This document shows, piece by piece, positions 42,710 to 51,323 of a stretch of DNA of 64,000 nucleotides. Numbering within the stretch: the stretch's first letter is position 1; every line of letters begins with the position of its first letter. This DNA comes from Sphingomonas sp. LT1P40 (GTDB lineage: Bacteria > Pseudomonadota > Alphaproteobacteria > Sphingomonadales > Sphingomonadaceae). The position numbers and the translations under genes were made by a program. The stretch lies in NCBI RefSeq assembly GCF_036663835.1, contig NZ_JAXOJT010000001.1, positions 992,001-1,056,000 of the forward strand, read 5' to 3'. The notes under the pieces were generated by a model, which worked only from the letters and a program-made list of their open reading frames with translations, did no database searches and had not been told where the DNA came from.

Positions 42710-44086
42710 CTACTCCTCCCGCCCCTCGCTGATGCCCAGCAATTTCAGCTTCCGGTGCAGCGCCGACCGCTCCATCCCGATGAAATGCGCGGTGCGGGAG
42801 ATATTGCCCGAAAAGCGCCGGATTTGTATCCGCAGATATTCCCGCTCGAACGTCTCGCGCGCTTCCTTCAGCGGCGATCCCATCATCGCGGACGCGCCGG
42901 CACCGCCGCCCTCGGCACTGCGGCGGCCCAGCACTTCGGTGGGCAACAGGTCGATATCGATCCGCCCGATCCGGTCGCCCGGTGCCAGGATCACCGTGGC
43001 CTCGACCACATTGCGCAGCTGGCGGACATTGCCCGGCCATTCATAGCTTTGCAGCGCGACCATCGCATCCGATGCAACTTCCGGCGTCGGCACGCGGCGG
43101 CCGGTCGCATAATGCGCGACGAAATGATCGACCAGCGACGGAATATCCTCGCGCCGATCGGCCAGCGGCGGGATCGCCACCGGCACCACGTTCAGGCGAT
43201 AGAACAGGTCCTCGCGGAACCGGCCCTCGGCGATTTCGGTCATCAGGTCGCGGGCGGTGGCGGAAACCACCCGCACATCGACCTTTACCTGACGCTGCCC
43301 GCCGACCCGGCTGAACTTCTGTTCGGTCAGCACGCGCAGGATGCGGCCCTGCGTCGTCATCGGCATGTCGGCGATCTCGTCCAGGAACAAGGTCCCGCCA
43401 TGCGCCTGTTCCAACAGGCCGGGATGGACCAGATCGCCATCCTCGACCCCGAAAAGCTCCTCCTCAACGCGCTCGGGCGTCATCCGCGCCGCATTGACGA
43501 TCACGAACGGCCCGGCCGCACGCAGGCTCCATTCGTGGAGCAACCGCGCGGCGACTTCCTTGCCCGTTCCCGGCCCACCGGTAATCATCACCCGGCTGCC
43601 GGTCGCCGCCACGCGTTTCAGCGTCGCGCGCACCGCGTTGATCGCGCCCGAACTCCCCGTCAGGTCGCTCTCGCGCCCCACCGTCGCGCGTAGCGATGCC
43701 ACTTCACGTCGCAGCCGCTCGGTCTCGGTCGCGCGCTCGACGAGCCACAACAGCCGCTCGGCCTCGAACGGCTTTTCGATAAAGTCCGATGCCCCCCGCC
43801 GGATCGCCGCCACCGCCGTATCCAGATTGCCGTGGCCGGAAATGACCAGCACCGGGATCGACGGATCGCGCCGCTTGATCTCATCAAGCAGTTCCAGCCC
43901 GTCGAGCCGCGATCCCTGAAGCCATACGTCGAGCAGCACCAGACTCGGCCGCCGCTCGGCAATCGCCTCCAGCGTCGCGTCGCTGTCGGCGGCGGCGCGC
44001 GTCTCATAGCCCTCATCCTCCAGCACGCCCGCGACCAGCTCGCGGATGTCCGCCTCGTCATCGACGACCAGGATATCGAGTTTCAT
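42710..44086 (-). CDS. ntrX: NtrX response regulator, AAA+ and Fis-type HTH
   Basis: This 458-residue regulator has a receiver domain (ILVVDDEADIR, with phospho-Asp in LVLLDVWLQG), an AAA+ domain with ITGGPGTGKEVAA (near residue 170) and LFLDEIADM, and a C-terminal HTH (ISRTAHFIGMERSALHRKL). In the loop where sigma-54 activators carry GAFTGA, this protein reads FGVEDGDLVHPG, so classic sigma-54 contact seems lost. It partners NtrY, whose gene overlaps by 4 bp. Confidence 0.95.
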   Translation of the reverse strand: MKLDILVVDDEADIRELVAGVLEDEGYETRAAADSDATLEAIAERRPSLVLLDVWLQGSRLDGLELLDEIKRRDPSIPVLVISGHGNLDTAVAAIRRGASDFIEKPFEAERLLWLVERATETERLRREVASLRATVGRESDLTGSSGAINAVRATLKRVAATGSRVMITGGPGTGKEVAARLLHEWSLRAAGPFVIVNAARMTPERVEEELFGVEDGDLVHPGLLEQAHGGTLFLDEIADMPMTTQGRILRVLTEQKFSRVGGQRQVKVDVRVVSATARDLMTEIAEGRFREDLFYRLNVVPVAIPPLADRREDIPSLVDHFVAHYATGRRVPTPEVASDAMVALQSYEWPGNVRQLRNVVEATVILAPGDRIGRIDIDLLPTEVLGRRSAEGGGAGASAMMGSPLKEARETFEREYLRIQIRRFSGNISRTAHFIGMERSALHRKLKLLGISEGREE

Positions 44087-46338
44087 GATGCAATTCCGTT
44101 CTTTGTACGCGTCAGTACGGCGGGAATCACGCCGCCGGGCGCTTCGTCGGCGTCACCGCCGGTTCCCGCCAGCCGTTCCAGCGTGGCCGTGTCGAAGCAC
44201 AGCGACACGATCGTGCCGCCACCAGGGCGATCGGCAAATGCCATCGTCCCGAAATGCTCCTCGACGATCTTCTTGACGATCGCCAGCCCAAGGCCGGTGC
44301 CGCGGCTGCGCGTCGTCATATAGGGCTCGACGATCCGCTCACGCTCGGCGGGCAGGCCGATGCCATTGTCCGCGATATCGAGCAGCAACTCGCCTTCGTC
44401 GCCCTCGCGGATCGTCAGTGCGATTTCGCCCTGCTCCCCGCTTTCCCGCGATTCCACCGCCTCTACCGCATTCTTGATCAAATTGGTCAGCGCCTGCCCC
44501 AGCTGTCGGCGGTCGCATACCAAAGTCGGCACTGGATCGGGATGGGTGAAGGCGAAACGGATCTCGGGCTTGGCGACCTCGTGCAGGAACAGGGTCTGCC
44601 GCGTGATATCCAGCAGCGATTCTTCGCGGAACACCGGCTTCGGCATCCGCGCGAACGACGAGAACTCATCCACCATCCGCCGCAAATCGCCCACCTGCCG
44701 CACGATCGTGTCGGTCAGCTTGGCGAAGGTACCGTCGTCATTCTCGATCTTCTTGCCATAGCGCCGCTGGAGCCTTTCGGCGGCCAGCTGGATCGGCGTC
44801 AGCGGGTTCTTGATCTCATGCGCGATACGACGCGCCACGTCTGACCATGCCGCCCGCCGCTGGTCCAGCAACTGCTGTGTAATATCGTCGAACGTCAGCA
44901 CCTGCCCCGCTTCGTCGCGGGTGATCTTCACCGCCAGCGTGCGGGCCTCACCGCCGCTGGTCAGCTGCACGATATCCTCGCGCGTCTCGCCGCCCAGCAC
45001 TGCGTCTAGTTCCGGCGCGACATCCGCCAGCAACCGTCCGACAGGCGCCTCCCCCGGCTGCAGCAACGCCATCGCCGAGCTGTTGATAAGGCGGATACGC
45101 CGATCCGCGTCGATCGACAGCACGCCCGCTGTCACGCCCGACATCACCGCCTCGATCAGCGCTCGACGGCTTTCGGACTCGGCATTGGTGGCAACCAGCG
45201 CGTTGGTCTGTTCCTGCAACCGGTCGGTCATCCGGTTAAACGCCGTCGCCAGCGTGCCGATCTCATCCTGCGACTTGGGCATCGGCACGCGCGTGCCCAG
45301 ATCGCCCTCGGCTACGTCGCGTGCCGCCTTCACCAGATCCCCGACCGGCCGGACGAGACGGTCGGCAATCTCCAGCGCCACCCACACCGCCAGTCCGACG
45401 ATCAGCAGTGACAGGATCAACAGCGCGACGTTGAACTGCAACTGCAACGCCCGCGACCGCTCGGTCAGCGTGCGATAGCTGGCGACAACCGATTCCGCCC
45501 GGGTTTTACGATCCAGCAGCGTGGGATCGATCACGCGACCGACATACAGATAGGTATCGTTGGATCCGACTAGACGGATCAGCGCGCGCACGCGGCCACC
45601 GGCATCCTCGACCACCGCGCCTTGTGCGCCGGCCTTGATCTTGCGCACGGCGGCGCGGCTGATCTGCTGTTCGATCAGCGCTTCATAGGGATTGAGGATA
45701 ATCAGCGTCTGAAATTCGCCTGAAGGCGCCTCGCGCACGATTGCGGATTCCGACAACTCGCGCTGCTTCGTCTGGTCCGCGAAATATTGCACGAACCGCT
45801 GATCGTCGATCGGTACTTCACGCAATGCACCGCTCAGATCGGATCCCATTGCTTCCGCGTTCAGCCCGACCCGATCCTTGATATCGTTGATGCTACCCGC
45901 CGCGATCGTCGATGCATTCTCCAGCATCCCGCGCGCACGGTCCGAATACCAGAATTCGACGCCATATTGAAACAATAGCGACGCCACGATCGACACGAAG
46001 ATCGTCGGCACGCTCGCCAAAATCGAAAAGATCGCCACCAACCGCACATGCAGTCGCGCGCGCCCGCCCAGCGGCGACAAAGCCGCCCGCCGCATCGCCA
46101 CGCGCCGACCTGCGAGCACGATCAGCGCGACCAAAGGCACGAGGTTGCCGACCAGCAACAGCGCCACCAGCGGCGGCGTCAACAACCGCTGCGATCCGGT
46201 ATTCCCGCTGATGACGAAATAGCTGGCGATCACCACCGCAACCGCGATGACCAGCACCGCCAGCTCAAGCGGGGGCGTGATTTCCAGCCGCCATTGGCGC
46301 TTCTCGGGTTCGACAATCGGCACAGCGACAGCGGTCAT
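44083..46338 (-). CDS. ntrY: NtrY sensor histidine kinase
   Basis: ATG 46338 starts a 751-residue membrane kinase; a longer frame to 46377 is less likely. Hydrophobic helices lie at about residues 20-45, 50-75, 90-115 and 290-315, with a periplasmic domain between the last two. A HAMP region (LVRPVGDLVKAARDVAEGD), a PAS-like domain, the phospho-acceptor His in ARRIAHEIKNPLTPIQ (near 520) and the ATP-binding N and G boxes (NLIKNAVEA, DNGIGLP, GTGLGLAIVKK) follow. It signals to NtrX in nitrogen or redox control. Confidence 0.95.
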   Translation of the reverse strand: MTAVAVPIVEPEKRQWRLEITPPLELAVLVIAVAVVIASYFVISGNTGSQRLLTPPLVALLLVGNLVPLVALIVLAGRRVAMRRAALSPLGGRARLHVRLVAIFSILASVPTIFVSIVASLLFQYGVEFWYSDRARGMLENASTIAAGSINDIKDRVGLNAEAMGSDLSGALREVPIDDQRFVQYFADQTKQRELSESAIVREAPSGEFQTLIILNPYEALIEQQISRAAVRKIKAGAQGAVVEDAGGRVRALIRLVGSNDTYLYVGRVIDPTLLDRKTRAESVVASYRTLTERSRALQLQFNVALLILSLLIVGLAVWVALEIADRLVRPVGDLVKAARDVAEGDLGTRVPMPKSQDEIGTLATAFNRMTDRLQEQTNALVATNAESESRRALIEAVMSGVTAGVLSIDADRRIRLINSSAMALLQPGEAPVGRLLADVAPELDAVLGGETREDIVQLTSGGEARTLAVKITRDEAGQVLTFDDITQQLLDQRRAAWSDVARRIAHEIKNPLTPIQLAAERLQRRYGKKIENDDGTFAKLTDTIVRQVGDLRRMVDEFSSFARMPKPVFREESLLDITRQTLFLHEVAKPEIRFAFTHPDPVPTLVCDRRQLGQALTNLIKNAVEAVESRESGEQGEIALTIREGDEGELLLDIADNGIGLPAERERIVEPYMTTRSRGTGLGLAIVKKIVEEHFGTMAFADRPGGGTIVSLCFDTATLERLAGTGGDADEAPGGVIPAVLTRTKNGIAS

Positions 46339-46398
46339 CGTTGCATGGTTACAACAAGACCGTTGCCTTGAAAACACACTTATTGCGTCGGCCCGTCG

Positions 46399-47841
46399 CT
46401 AGGCGGGATCGTCCTGCCGCCCGCCGCCGACATCAATCCCCAACGTATCCAGCCGCTTGCGCAGCGTATTCCGGTTGATCCCCAACGCCCGCGCCGCGCG
46501 CAGCTGATTCTGACCGTGGCGCGCGAGCATCGCTTCGATCAGCGGGCGCTCGACCTCGCCAATGATGCGATCGTACAGCGTCCCGTCCTCCAGCACCCCC
46601 GGCTCCTCGATCGCCAGCCGCTGCAACCGCGCCGCCACCGCCGCCTCGATCCCCTCATCGCGCGCGGCGGGCAGCATCGCCCCCTCGCCCAGCATCGCCC
46701 GCACCCCACCGGCGTCGATCCACTCGTCACGGTGCAGCGCGGCCATGCGCCGCATCAAATTCTCCAGCTCGCGGACATTGCCGGGCCAGTCATGCGCCTC
46801 CAGCGTGGCGATCGCATCGTCGCCTACCGCCTTGCGCGCCAACCCGTCCTCCACCGCGCGGTCGAGGAAATGCCGCGCCAGCAATGCGATATCCTGCCGC
46901 CGCTCCCGCAACGCAGGCAGCGCGATCGGCACCACGTTTAGCCGATAGAACAAATCCTCGCGGAACGCCCCCGCCGTCACCTGGCTCATCAGATCCTTGT
47001 TCGTCGCCGCCACGATCCGTACATCCGCCCGGATTGCCCGCGATCCGCCAACCGTCACGAACTCACCCGATTGCAGCACGCGCAACAGCCGCGTCTGCGC
47101 ATCCATCGGCATGTCGCCAATCTCGTCCAGGAACAATGTCCCGCCCGACGCCTGCTCGAACTTGCCCGCCACCCGCGCTCCGGCCCCGGTAAATGCGCCC
47201 TTTTCATGCCCGAACAGCTCGGCTTCGATCAGCTCGCGCGGAATCGCCGCCATGTTGATCGCCACGAACGGCGCACGCCGCCGTGGCCCCAGATCGTGGA
47301 TCGCCTGCGCCACCAGCTCCTTGCCGGTCCCGCTCTCTCCGGAAATCAGCACGGTCAGCTCGTTCGACACGACGCGTGCAATGACGCGGTAAACCTCCTG
47401 CATCGCCGGCGACCGCCCGATCAGCGCGACGGCATGATCCTCGGTCGAGGGCAGATCGTCGACCAGCCGCCGCCCGCGTGCCAGCGCGCTCGCCACCGTC
47501 GTCGTCAACGCGTCCAGATCGAACGGCTTGGGCAGATAATCGAACGCCCCCGCCTCGGTCGCGCGCACGGCGGTGGCCAGCGTGTTCTGCGCCGACAGCA
47601 CGATCACCGGCAGCTCCGGATATTCGCCCGTCAGCGTCGCCACCAGATCCAGCCCATTGCCATCCGGCAGGATCACATCGGTCACCACCACATCGGGCAT
47701 CGTCAGCGCCATTTCGCGCTTCAACTCGCCCAGCGACGCCGCGGCCGTCACCCGGTGCCCCGCCCGCCGCAGCGCCTGCGTCACCACCGTGCGGATCGCG
47801 GCGTCATCGTCACAGATCAGGATGGCACCGGTCACGCTCAT
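46399..47841 (-). CDS. ntrC: NtrC nitrogen response regulator
   Basis: ATG 47841 gives 480 residues. The receiver has ILICDDDAAIR and phospho-Asp in VVVTDVILPDGNG (near 54). The AAA+ domain has SGESGTGKELVA (near 168), the sigma-54 contact motif KGAFTGAGAR and LFLDEIGDMP. A Fis-type HTH (LRAARALGINRNTLRKRL) closes it. It activates sigma-54 promoters for nitrogen assimilation. It overlaps the small membrane protein gene upstream by 4 bp. Confidence 0.96.
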   Translation of the reverse strand: MSVTGAILICDDDAAIRTVVTQALRRAGHRVTAAASLGELKREMALTMPDVVVTDVILPDGNGLDLVATLTGEYPELPVIVLSAQNTLATAVRATEAGAFDYLPKPFDLDALTTTVASALARGRRLVDDLPSTEDHAVALIGRSPAMQEVYRVIARVVSNELTVLISGESGTGKELVAQAIHDLGPRRRAPFVAINMAAIPRELIEAELFGHEKGAFTGAGARVAGKFEQASGGTLFLDEIGDMPMDAQTRLLRVLQSGEFVTVGGSRAIRADVRIVAATNKDLMSQVTAGAFREDLFYRLNVVPIALPALRERRQDIALLARHFLDRAVEDGLARKAVGDDAIATLEAHDWPGNVRELENLMRRMAALHRDEWIDAGGVRAMLGEGAMLPAARDEGIEAAVAARLQRLAIEEPGVLEDGTLYDRIIGEVERPLIEAMLARHGQNQLRAARALGINRNTLRKRLDTLGIDVGGGRQDDPA

Positions 47842-48086
47842 GCCGCCCGTCCGCGATATTTCACCAGCACGTAAATCCCGATCCCCATCCACACCAAGTT
47901 CAACGCCGCCGACGGCAACGCCCCGCGCACATAGCCATTGATCAGCATCCCCACCGCACCCGCCACGTTCATCGCCTGATAGGCCACGCCCCGTGCGTTC
48001 AGCTTCCCCGCCGACAACAGGGCATAGGCGACCAGCACCAGTCCCGCCCCGAACCACCCGACCACATCCACCCACAACAGCGTCAT
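47838..48086 (-). CDS. Small membrane protein between ntrB and ntrC
   Basis: This 82-residue protein has GAGGAG just before the ATG at 48086 and overlaps ntrC by 4 bp. Two to three hydrophobic segments (about residues 4-24, 36-52 and 56-75) contain Gly and Ala small-residue faces and end in KYRGRAA. It may belong to the family of small transporter-like proteins resembling CBU_0592, but this is a weak impression. Its place between the kinase and regulator is unusual and suggests linked expression. Confidence 0.75.
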   Translation of the reverse strand: MTLLWVDVVGWFGAGLVLVAYALLSAGKLNARGVAYQAMNVAGAVGMLINGYVRGALPSAALNLVWMGIGIYVLVKYRGRAA

Positions 48087-48099
48087 GCGTCGGCGCTCC

Positions 48100-49200
48100 T
48101 CATGCGTCGGCTCTGGGCAAATTCACCCGAAACACCGTCAGCTCCGGATCGCCCGCCCGCGCATATTCGACCACCCCGCCCATATCGCGCACCAGCTTCT
48201 CGACCAGCGGCAGCCCCAGCCCCTTGCCCTCTGGCTTGCCGGACACGAACGGCTCGAACAAATGGCCGGCGATATCGGCGGGCGCACCCGGCCCGTTGTC
48301 CGACACGCATAGTTCGATGGGCAGCCAGCGGCGCGGCTGGTCCGGCGCGGGCCGCATCGCGACGCCGTGGCGGAACGACGTCGACAGGATGATGCGCGGC
48401 TCCGCCACATCCTTCAGCGCCTCGGCGGCATTCTTGAGCAGGTTCAGCACGACCTGCTGAAACGCGTCCTTGTCCATCATCACCGCGGGCAGCGAGGGGT
48501 CGAACCGCTCCTCGATCACCATCCCCCGCGCAAACCCGGCCAGCGCCACACGCCGCGCATGATCCAGCAGCGGATAGATATTCTGCGGCGCCAGCTTCGG
48601 CGGCCGCGTATCGGTAAAATCCTCCATCCGGTCGATCAGCGCGGCGATGCGATCAACCTCGTCGGTAATCAGCCGCGACAATTCCTCGCGCCCCTCGGCC
48701 TCATCGCTCGCCAGCAACTGCGCCGCGCCGCGAATGCCCGACAACGGGTTCTTGATCTCGTGCGCCAGCATTGCCGCCGCCCCGATCGCCGCCCGCGCGC
48801 CCGCGCTGCGATCCGTCCCCGCCGACAGTCGCCGCGATGTCGGCGCCTGATGCAATGTCACCACGCGCCAGCCGGGATGCTCGGTAATCGGCTGCTCGAT
48901 GAAATCCACTCGCGTCCGGGGCGACCGGTTCGGCTCGATCTCCACATCGTAAGCAGAAAAACCATGCCCGTCGCGGCGCGTGGTATAGCCATCGGGCAGC
49001 GTCAATATGCGGTCCAGCCGCTGTCCCACCATCGCCTTTTCGCTATGATTGAGCAGATGCTCGCACGCCATGTTCACGCGCGTCACCCGGTCCTGCGGGT
49101 CCAGCACGATCGCGGCGACCGGCAGCCCGCCGAACATCTCCGACAGGTCCGGCTCGCCCGGCTGGGGTGGTGGCCTCAGGCCGCTTCTTGGGCCGGCCAT
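48100..49200 (-). CDS. ntrB: NtrB nitrogen sensor histidine kinase
   Basis: ATG 49200 (25 bp inside the dusB end) gives 366 residues. A PAS domain (LPVAAIVLDPQDRVTRVN) is followed by the phospho-His in MLAHEIKNPLSGIRGAAQL (near 140) and N and G boxes (LNLLKNAAEAL, DNGPGAP, KGLGLPLVEK). No membrane helix is seen, so it is cytoplasmic. It should phosphorylate NtrC under GlnB control, as known for the family. Confidence 0.94.
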   Translation of the reverse strand: MAGPRSGLRPPPQPGEPDLSEMFGGLPVAAIVLDPQDRVTRVNMACEHLLNHSEKAMVGQRLDRILTLPDGYTTRRDGHGFSAYDVEIEPNRSPRTRVDFIEQPITEHPGWRVVTLHQAPTSRRLSAGTDRSAGARAAIGAAAMLAHEIKNPLSGIRGAAQLLASDEAEGREELSRLITDEVDRIAALIDRMEDFTDTRPPKLAPQNIYPLLDHARRVALAGFARGMVIEERFDPSLPAVMMDKDAFQQVVLNLLKNAAEALKDVAEPRIILSTSFRHGVAMRPAPDQPRRWLPIELCVSDNGPGAPADIAGHLFEPFVSGKPEGKGLGLPLVEKLVRDMGGVVEYARAGDPELTVFRVNLPRADA

Positions 49201-50186
49201 GTTTCGATAACGCGGCCATAAAAGTCTTCGAGCATCGCCAGCACGACCTTCGGATCGGCGATCTGATTGACCGTGTTGCGGAACTCGGCGGAGCCATGCA
49301 GCCCCTTGGTGTACCACCCGATATGTTTGCGCATCATGTTGACGCCGACCTCGTCGCCATAATGGTCCAGCATCATGATATAATGCTCGACGATCAGCGC
49401 ATATTGCTCGGCCAGAGTCGGCTCCGCGCGTTCGCCCTTGCCAGACAACGCATCCATCACCTGCCGCAGCACCCAAGGTTTCCCATAAGCGCCACGCCCG
49501 ATCATCACCCCGTCCGCACCGGATTGCGCCAGCGCGGTCCGCGCATCCTCGACCGTGCAGATATCGCCATTGACGATCACCGGCACCGACACCGCGTCCT
49601 TGACCCGACGCACGAACGCCCAGTCGGCGGACCCTTTGTACATTTGGTTGCGCGTGCGCCCGTGCACCGTAATCATCTTCGCGCCGATATCCTCGGCAAT
49701 CCGCGCCAGCTCCGGCGCGTTCAGGCTGTCATGGTCCCAGCCCATCCGCATCTTCACGGTGACGGGAACATCCACCGCCTTCACGCACGCCTCGATCAGC
49801 TGCGCGGCGAGTTCCGGCACGCGCATCAGCGCCGACCCGGCATCGCCATTGGTCACCTTGCGCACCGGACAGCCCATATTGATGTCGATGATCGCCGCCC
49901 CCCGGTCGGCATTCAACTTCGCCGCCTCGCCCATTTCATAGGGCGTACAGCCGACCAGCTGCATTGAAACCGGCTCCTCGATCGGATCCCACGCCGCCTT
50001 CTGCACCGACTGCCGCGTTTCCCGGATCGCCGCCTGGCTCGCGATCATCTCGGTCACGTTGAGGCCAGACCCATAGCGCCGCACCAACCGTCGAAACGGC
50101 AGGTCGGTCACGCCCGTCATGGGCGCGAGAATAACCGGGTTCTCGATCGTCACCGGACCGATCTGGATGGGTTTGAGTAGGGTCAT
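49176..50186 (-). CDS. dusB: tRNA-dihydrouridine synthase B
   Basis: This 336-residue FMN enzyme reduces uridines in tRNA. It has VILAPMTGVTDLPFRR, the catalytic Cys in INMGCPVRKV (near residue 100), the VKMRMGWD block and GVMIGRGAYGKPW (FMN phosphate). It was once called nifR3 because it stands before ntrB in alphaproteobacteria, as here. Its 3' end overlaps ntrB by 25 bp. Confidence 0.96.
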   Translation of the reverse strand: MTLLKPIQIGPVTIENPVILAPMTGVTDLPFRRLVRRYGSGLNVTEMIASQAAIRETRQSVQKAAWDPIEEPVSMQLVGCTPYEMGEAAKLNADRGAAIIDINMGCPVRKVTNGDAGSALMRVPELAAQLIEACVKAVDVPVTVKMRMGWDHDSLNAPELARIAEDIGAKMITVHGRTRNQMYKGSADWAFVRRVKDAVSVPVIVNGDICTVEDARTALAQSGADGVMIGRGAYGKPWVLRQVMDALSGKGERAEPTLAEQYALIVEHYIMMLDHYGDEVGVNMMRKHIGWYTKGLHGSAEFRNTVNQIADPKVVLAMLEDFYGRVIETWPAQEAA

Positions 50187-50253
50187 GACTGCCTGAAAAT
50201 TAGGCAGTAGCGACTAGCGGGGCAAAGGCGGGGATGCAAGGGTGACCACCGAT

Positions 50254-50314
50254 ACCCAACCCCTCCGCTTCTTCTTTCTTAGCCCCTCCCGCTCTTCGCG
50301 GGAGGGGTTGGGGA
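50254..50314. repeat. REP-like palindrome near dusB and parE
   Basis: CCCCTCCCGC (50283-50292) and GCGGGAGGGG (50298-50307) form a 10-bp stem with a TCTTC loop. Outer CCCAACCCCTCC (from 50254) can pair with GGAGGGGTTGGG. It lies between the converging ends of transcription units and is similar in type to the other two REP-like sites. Confidence 0.6.
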
Positions 50315-50346
50315 AGGTCTTCTTCTGCTTCCTCTCAATGACAAAA

Positions 50347-50634
50347 CTATAAGTGCCGCTCGCTATCCTGCCTGACATGCAGGATGCGGACGATTTCAAG
50401 CCGGTCGCCACGCTCGCGAAAATACACGATATGCGATCCGGTCGTCAGCTTCAGATAGCCGGGCCGAACATCGACCACCCTGCCCCGCTTCGCGCCAGAC
50501 GCCAGCGCCTTGCAAGCATCCCTGATCTCATCGGTATAGCGATCCGCCTGATCCGGCGCCCAATTATCCGCGCTGTAATCCCAGATATCATCCAGATCAG
50601 CCTCAGCCGCAGGCGAAAAGACAAGCGTCTTCAT
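50347..50634 (-). CDS. parE: Toxin of RelE/ParE family
   Basis: This 95-residue protein has the family opening VFSPAAEADLDDIWDYSADNW and the late core RPGYLKLTTGSHIVYFRERGDRLEIVRILHVRQD. These fit ParE rather than RelE because the paired gene looks like ParD. ParE toxins poison DNA gyrase. It overlaps the antitoxin gene by 4 bp, in the order antitoxin then toxin. Confidence 0.93.
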   Translation of the reverse strand: MKTLVFSPAAEADLDDIWDYSADNWAPDQADRYTDEIRDACKALASGAKRGRVVDVRPGYLKLTTGSHIVYFRERGDRLEIVRILHVRQDSERHL

Positions 50635-50879
50635 TTGGCGTCAAACGCCGCCCGCTTCCGCGCCTTGAACGCCTCGAAATCGAACGGCTGCGGCTCACCG
50701 GATTGCTCTCCCGCGATCAGCGCATCCTGCAACGCCCGCACCCGCGCTTCATGCTCTTCCAGCAACCGCAACCCGGCCCGGACCACATCGCTGGCCGAAC
50801 CATAACGACCGGCATGCACCTGCTCGCCAATGAAACTGGCGAAGTGGTCGCCGATCGTCACGGAGGTATTGCGGGGCAT
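50631..50879 (-). CDS. parD: ParD-type antitoxin
   Basis: ATG 50879, with AAAGGA upstream, gives 82 residues; the frame up to 50969 has an unlikely leader. The N-terminal ribbon-helix-helix reads RNTSVTIGDHFASFIGEQV and GSASDVVRAGLRLLEE. The C-terminal part (FDFEAFKARKRAAFDAK) should wrap the toxin. It should repress its own promoter. Confidence 0.92.
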   Translation of the reverse strand: MPRNTSVTIGDHFASFIGEQVHAGRYGSASDVVRAGLRLLEEHEARVRALQDALIAGEQSGEPQPFDFEAFKARKRAAFDAK

Positions 50880-51323
50880 TGGCGGTCCTTTGGCCATCAG
50901 GAGCGAAGAGCTTATACCAATAAGTATTACAACGCAATCCGATGTCAAATCAGTCGATATAGACCTCATTTCGCAGGTCCGAGCCTATCTGAGCTTCAAC
51001 TCGATCCATTGCCTGGCCGTCTGCAAAATCTATTGTCGCCCGACAACGTGGTCAACGATGGATTGACGGCGAAATAAACTGAAGGCTTACGCTCGGCAAT
51101 CGACCATCAGCACGTGCTCAAAGGCTCAAAAACTTTCCTACACGTGGCCATGTCGCTAGGCAGCCCTGATGCGATCGTCTGCATCACCCCTCTCGCACTA
51201 CGCGAAACCTGCCTCGCCGGACGGATGCACCGCTTCACCGCCGCGTCACCGCCGCTTCATCGCCACGTCTCCGCTCGAAACAGTCGTCTCACTGCCGCGT
51301 CCCTGTCGCCTAGCAGCCGCATC
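50880..51323. other. 444-bp intergenic region between parDE and ispDF
   Basis: No credible gene is seen. On the minus strand a TTGACA (complement of 50943-50948) and an ATAC/GTAT inverted repeat at 50914-50927 could be the parDE promoter and operator. Two other palindromes are TTGTCG-CC-CGACAA at 51033-51046 and AGCACGTGCT at 51109-51118. The final 140 bp hold short CCGCCGC/TCACCGCC-like repeats before the ispDF ATG. Confidence 0.5.

Noticed and set aside
48367..49221. 284-residue plus-strand frame over ntrB
   Set aside because: Antisense to NtrB, whose kinase motifs are clear; composition is His/Arg/Gln-rich as expected for a shadow.
51114..51323. N-terminal extension of ispDF by 70 residues
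   Set aside because: The extension has no IspD homology, while ATG 51324 begins the exact IspD N-terminus.
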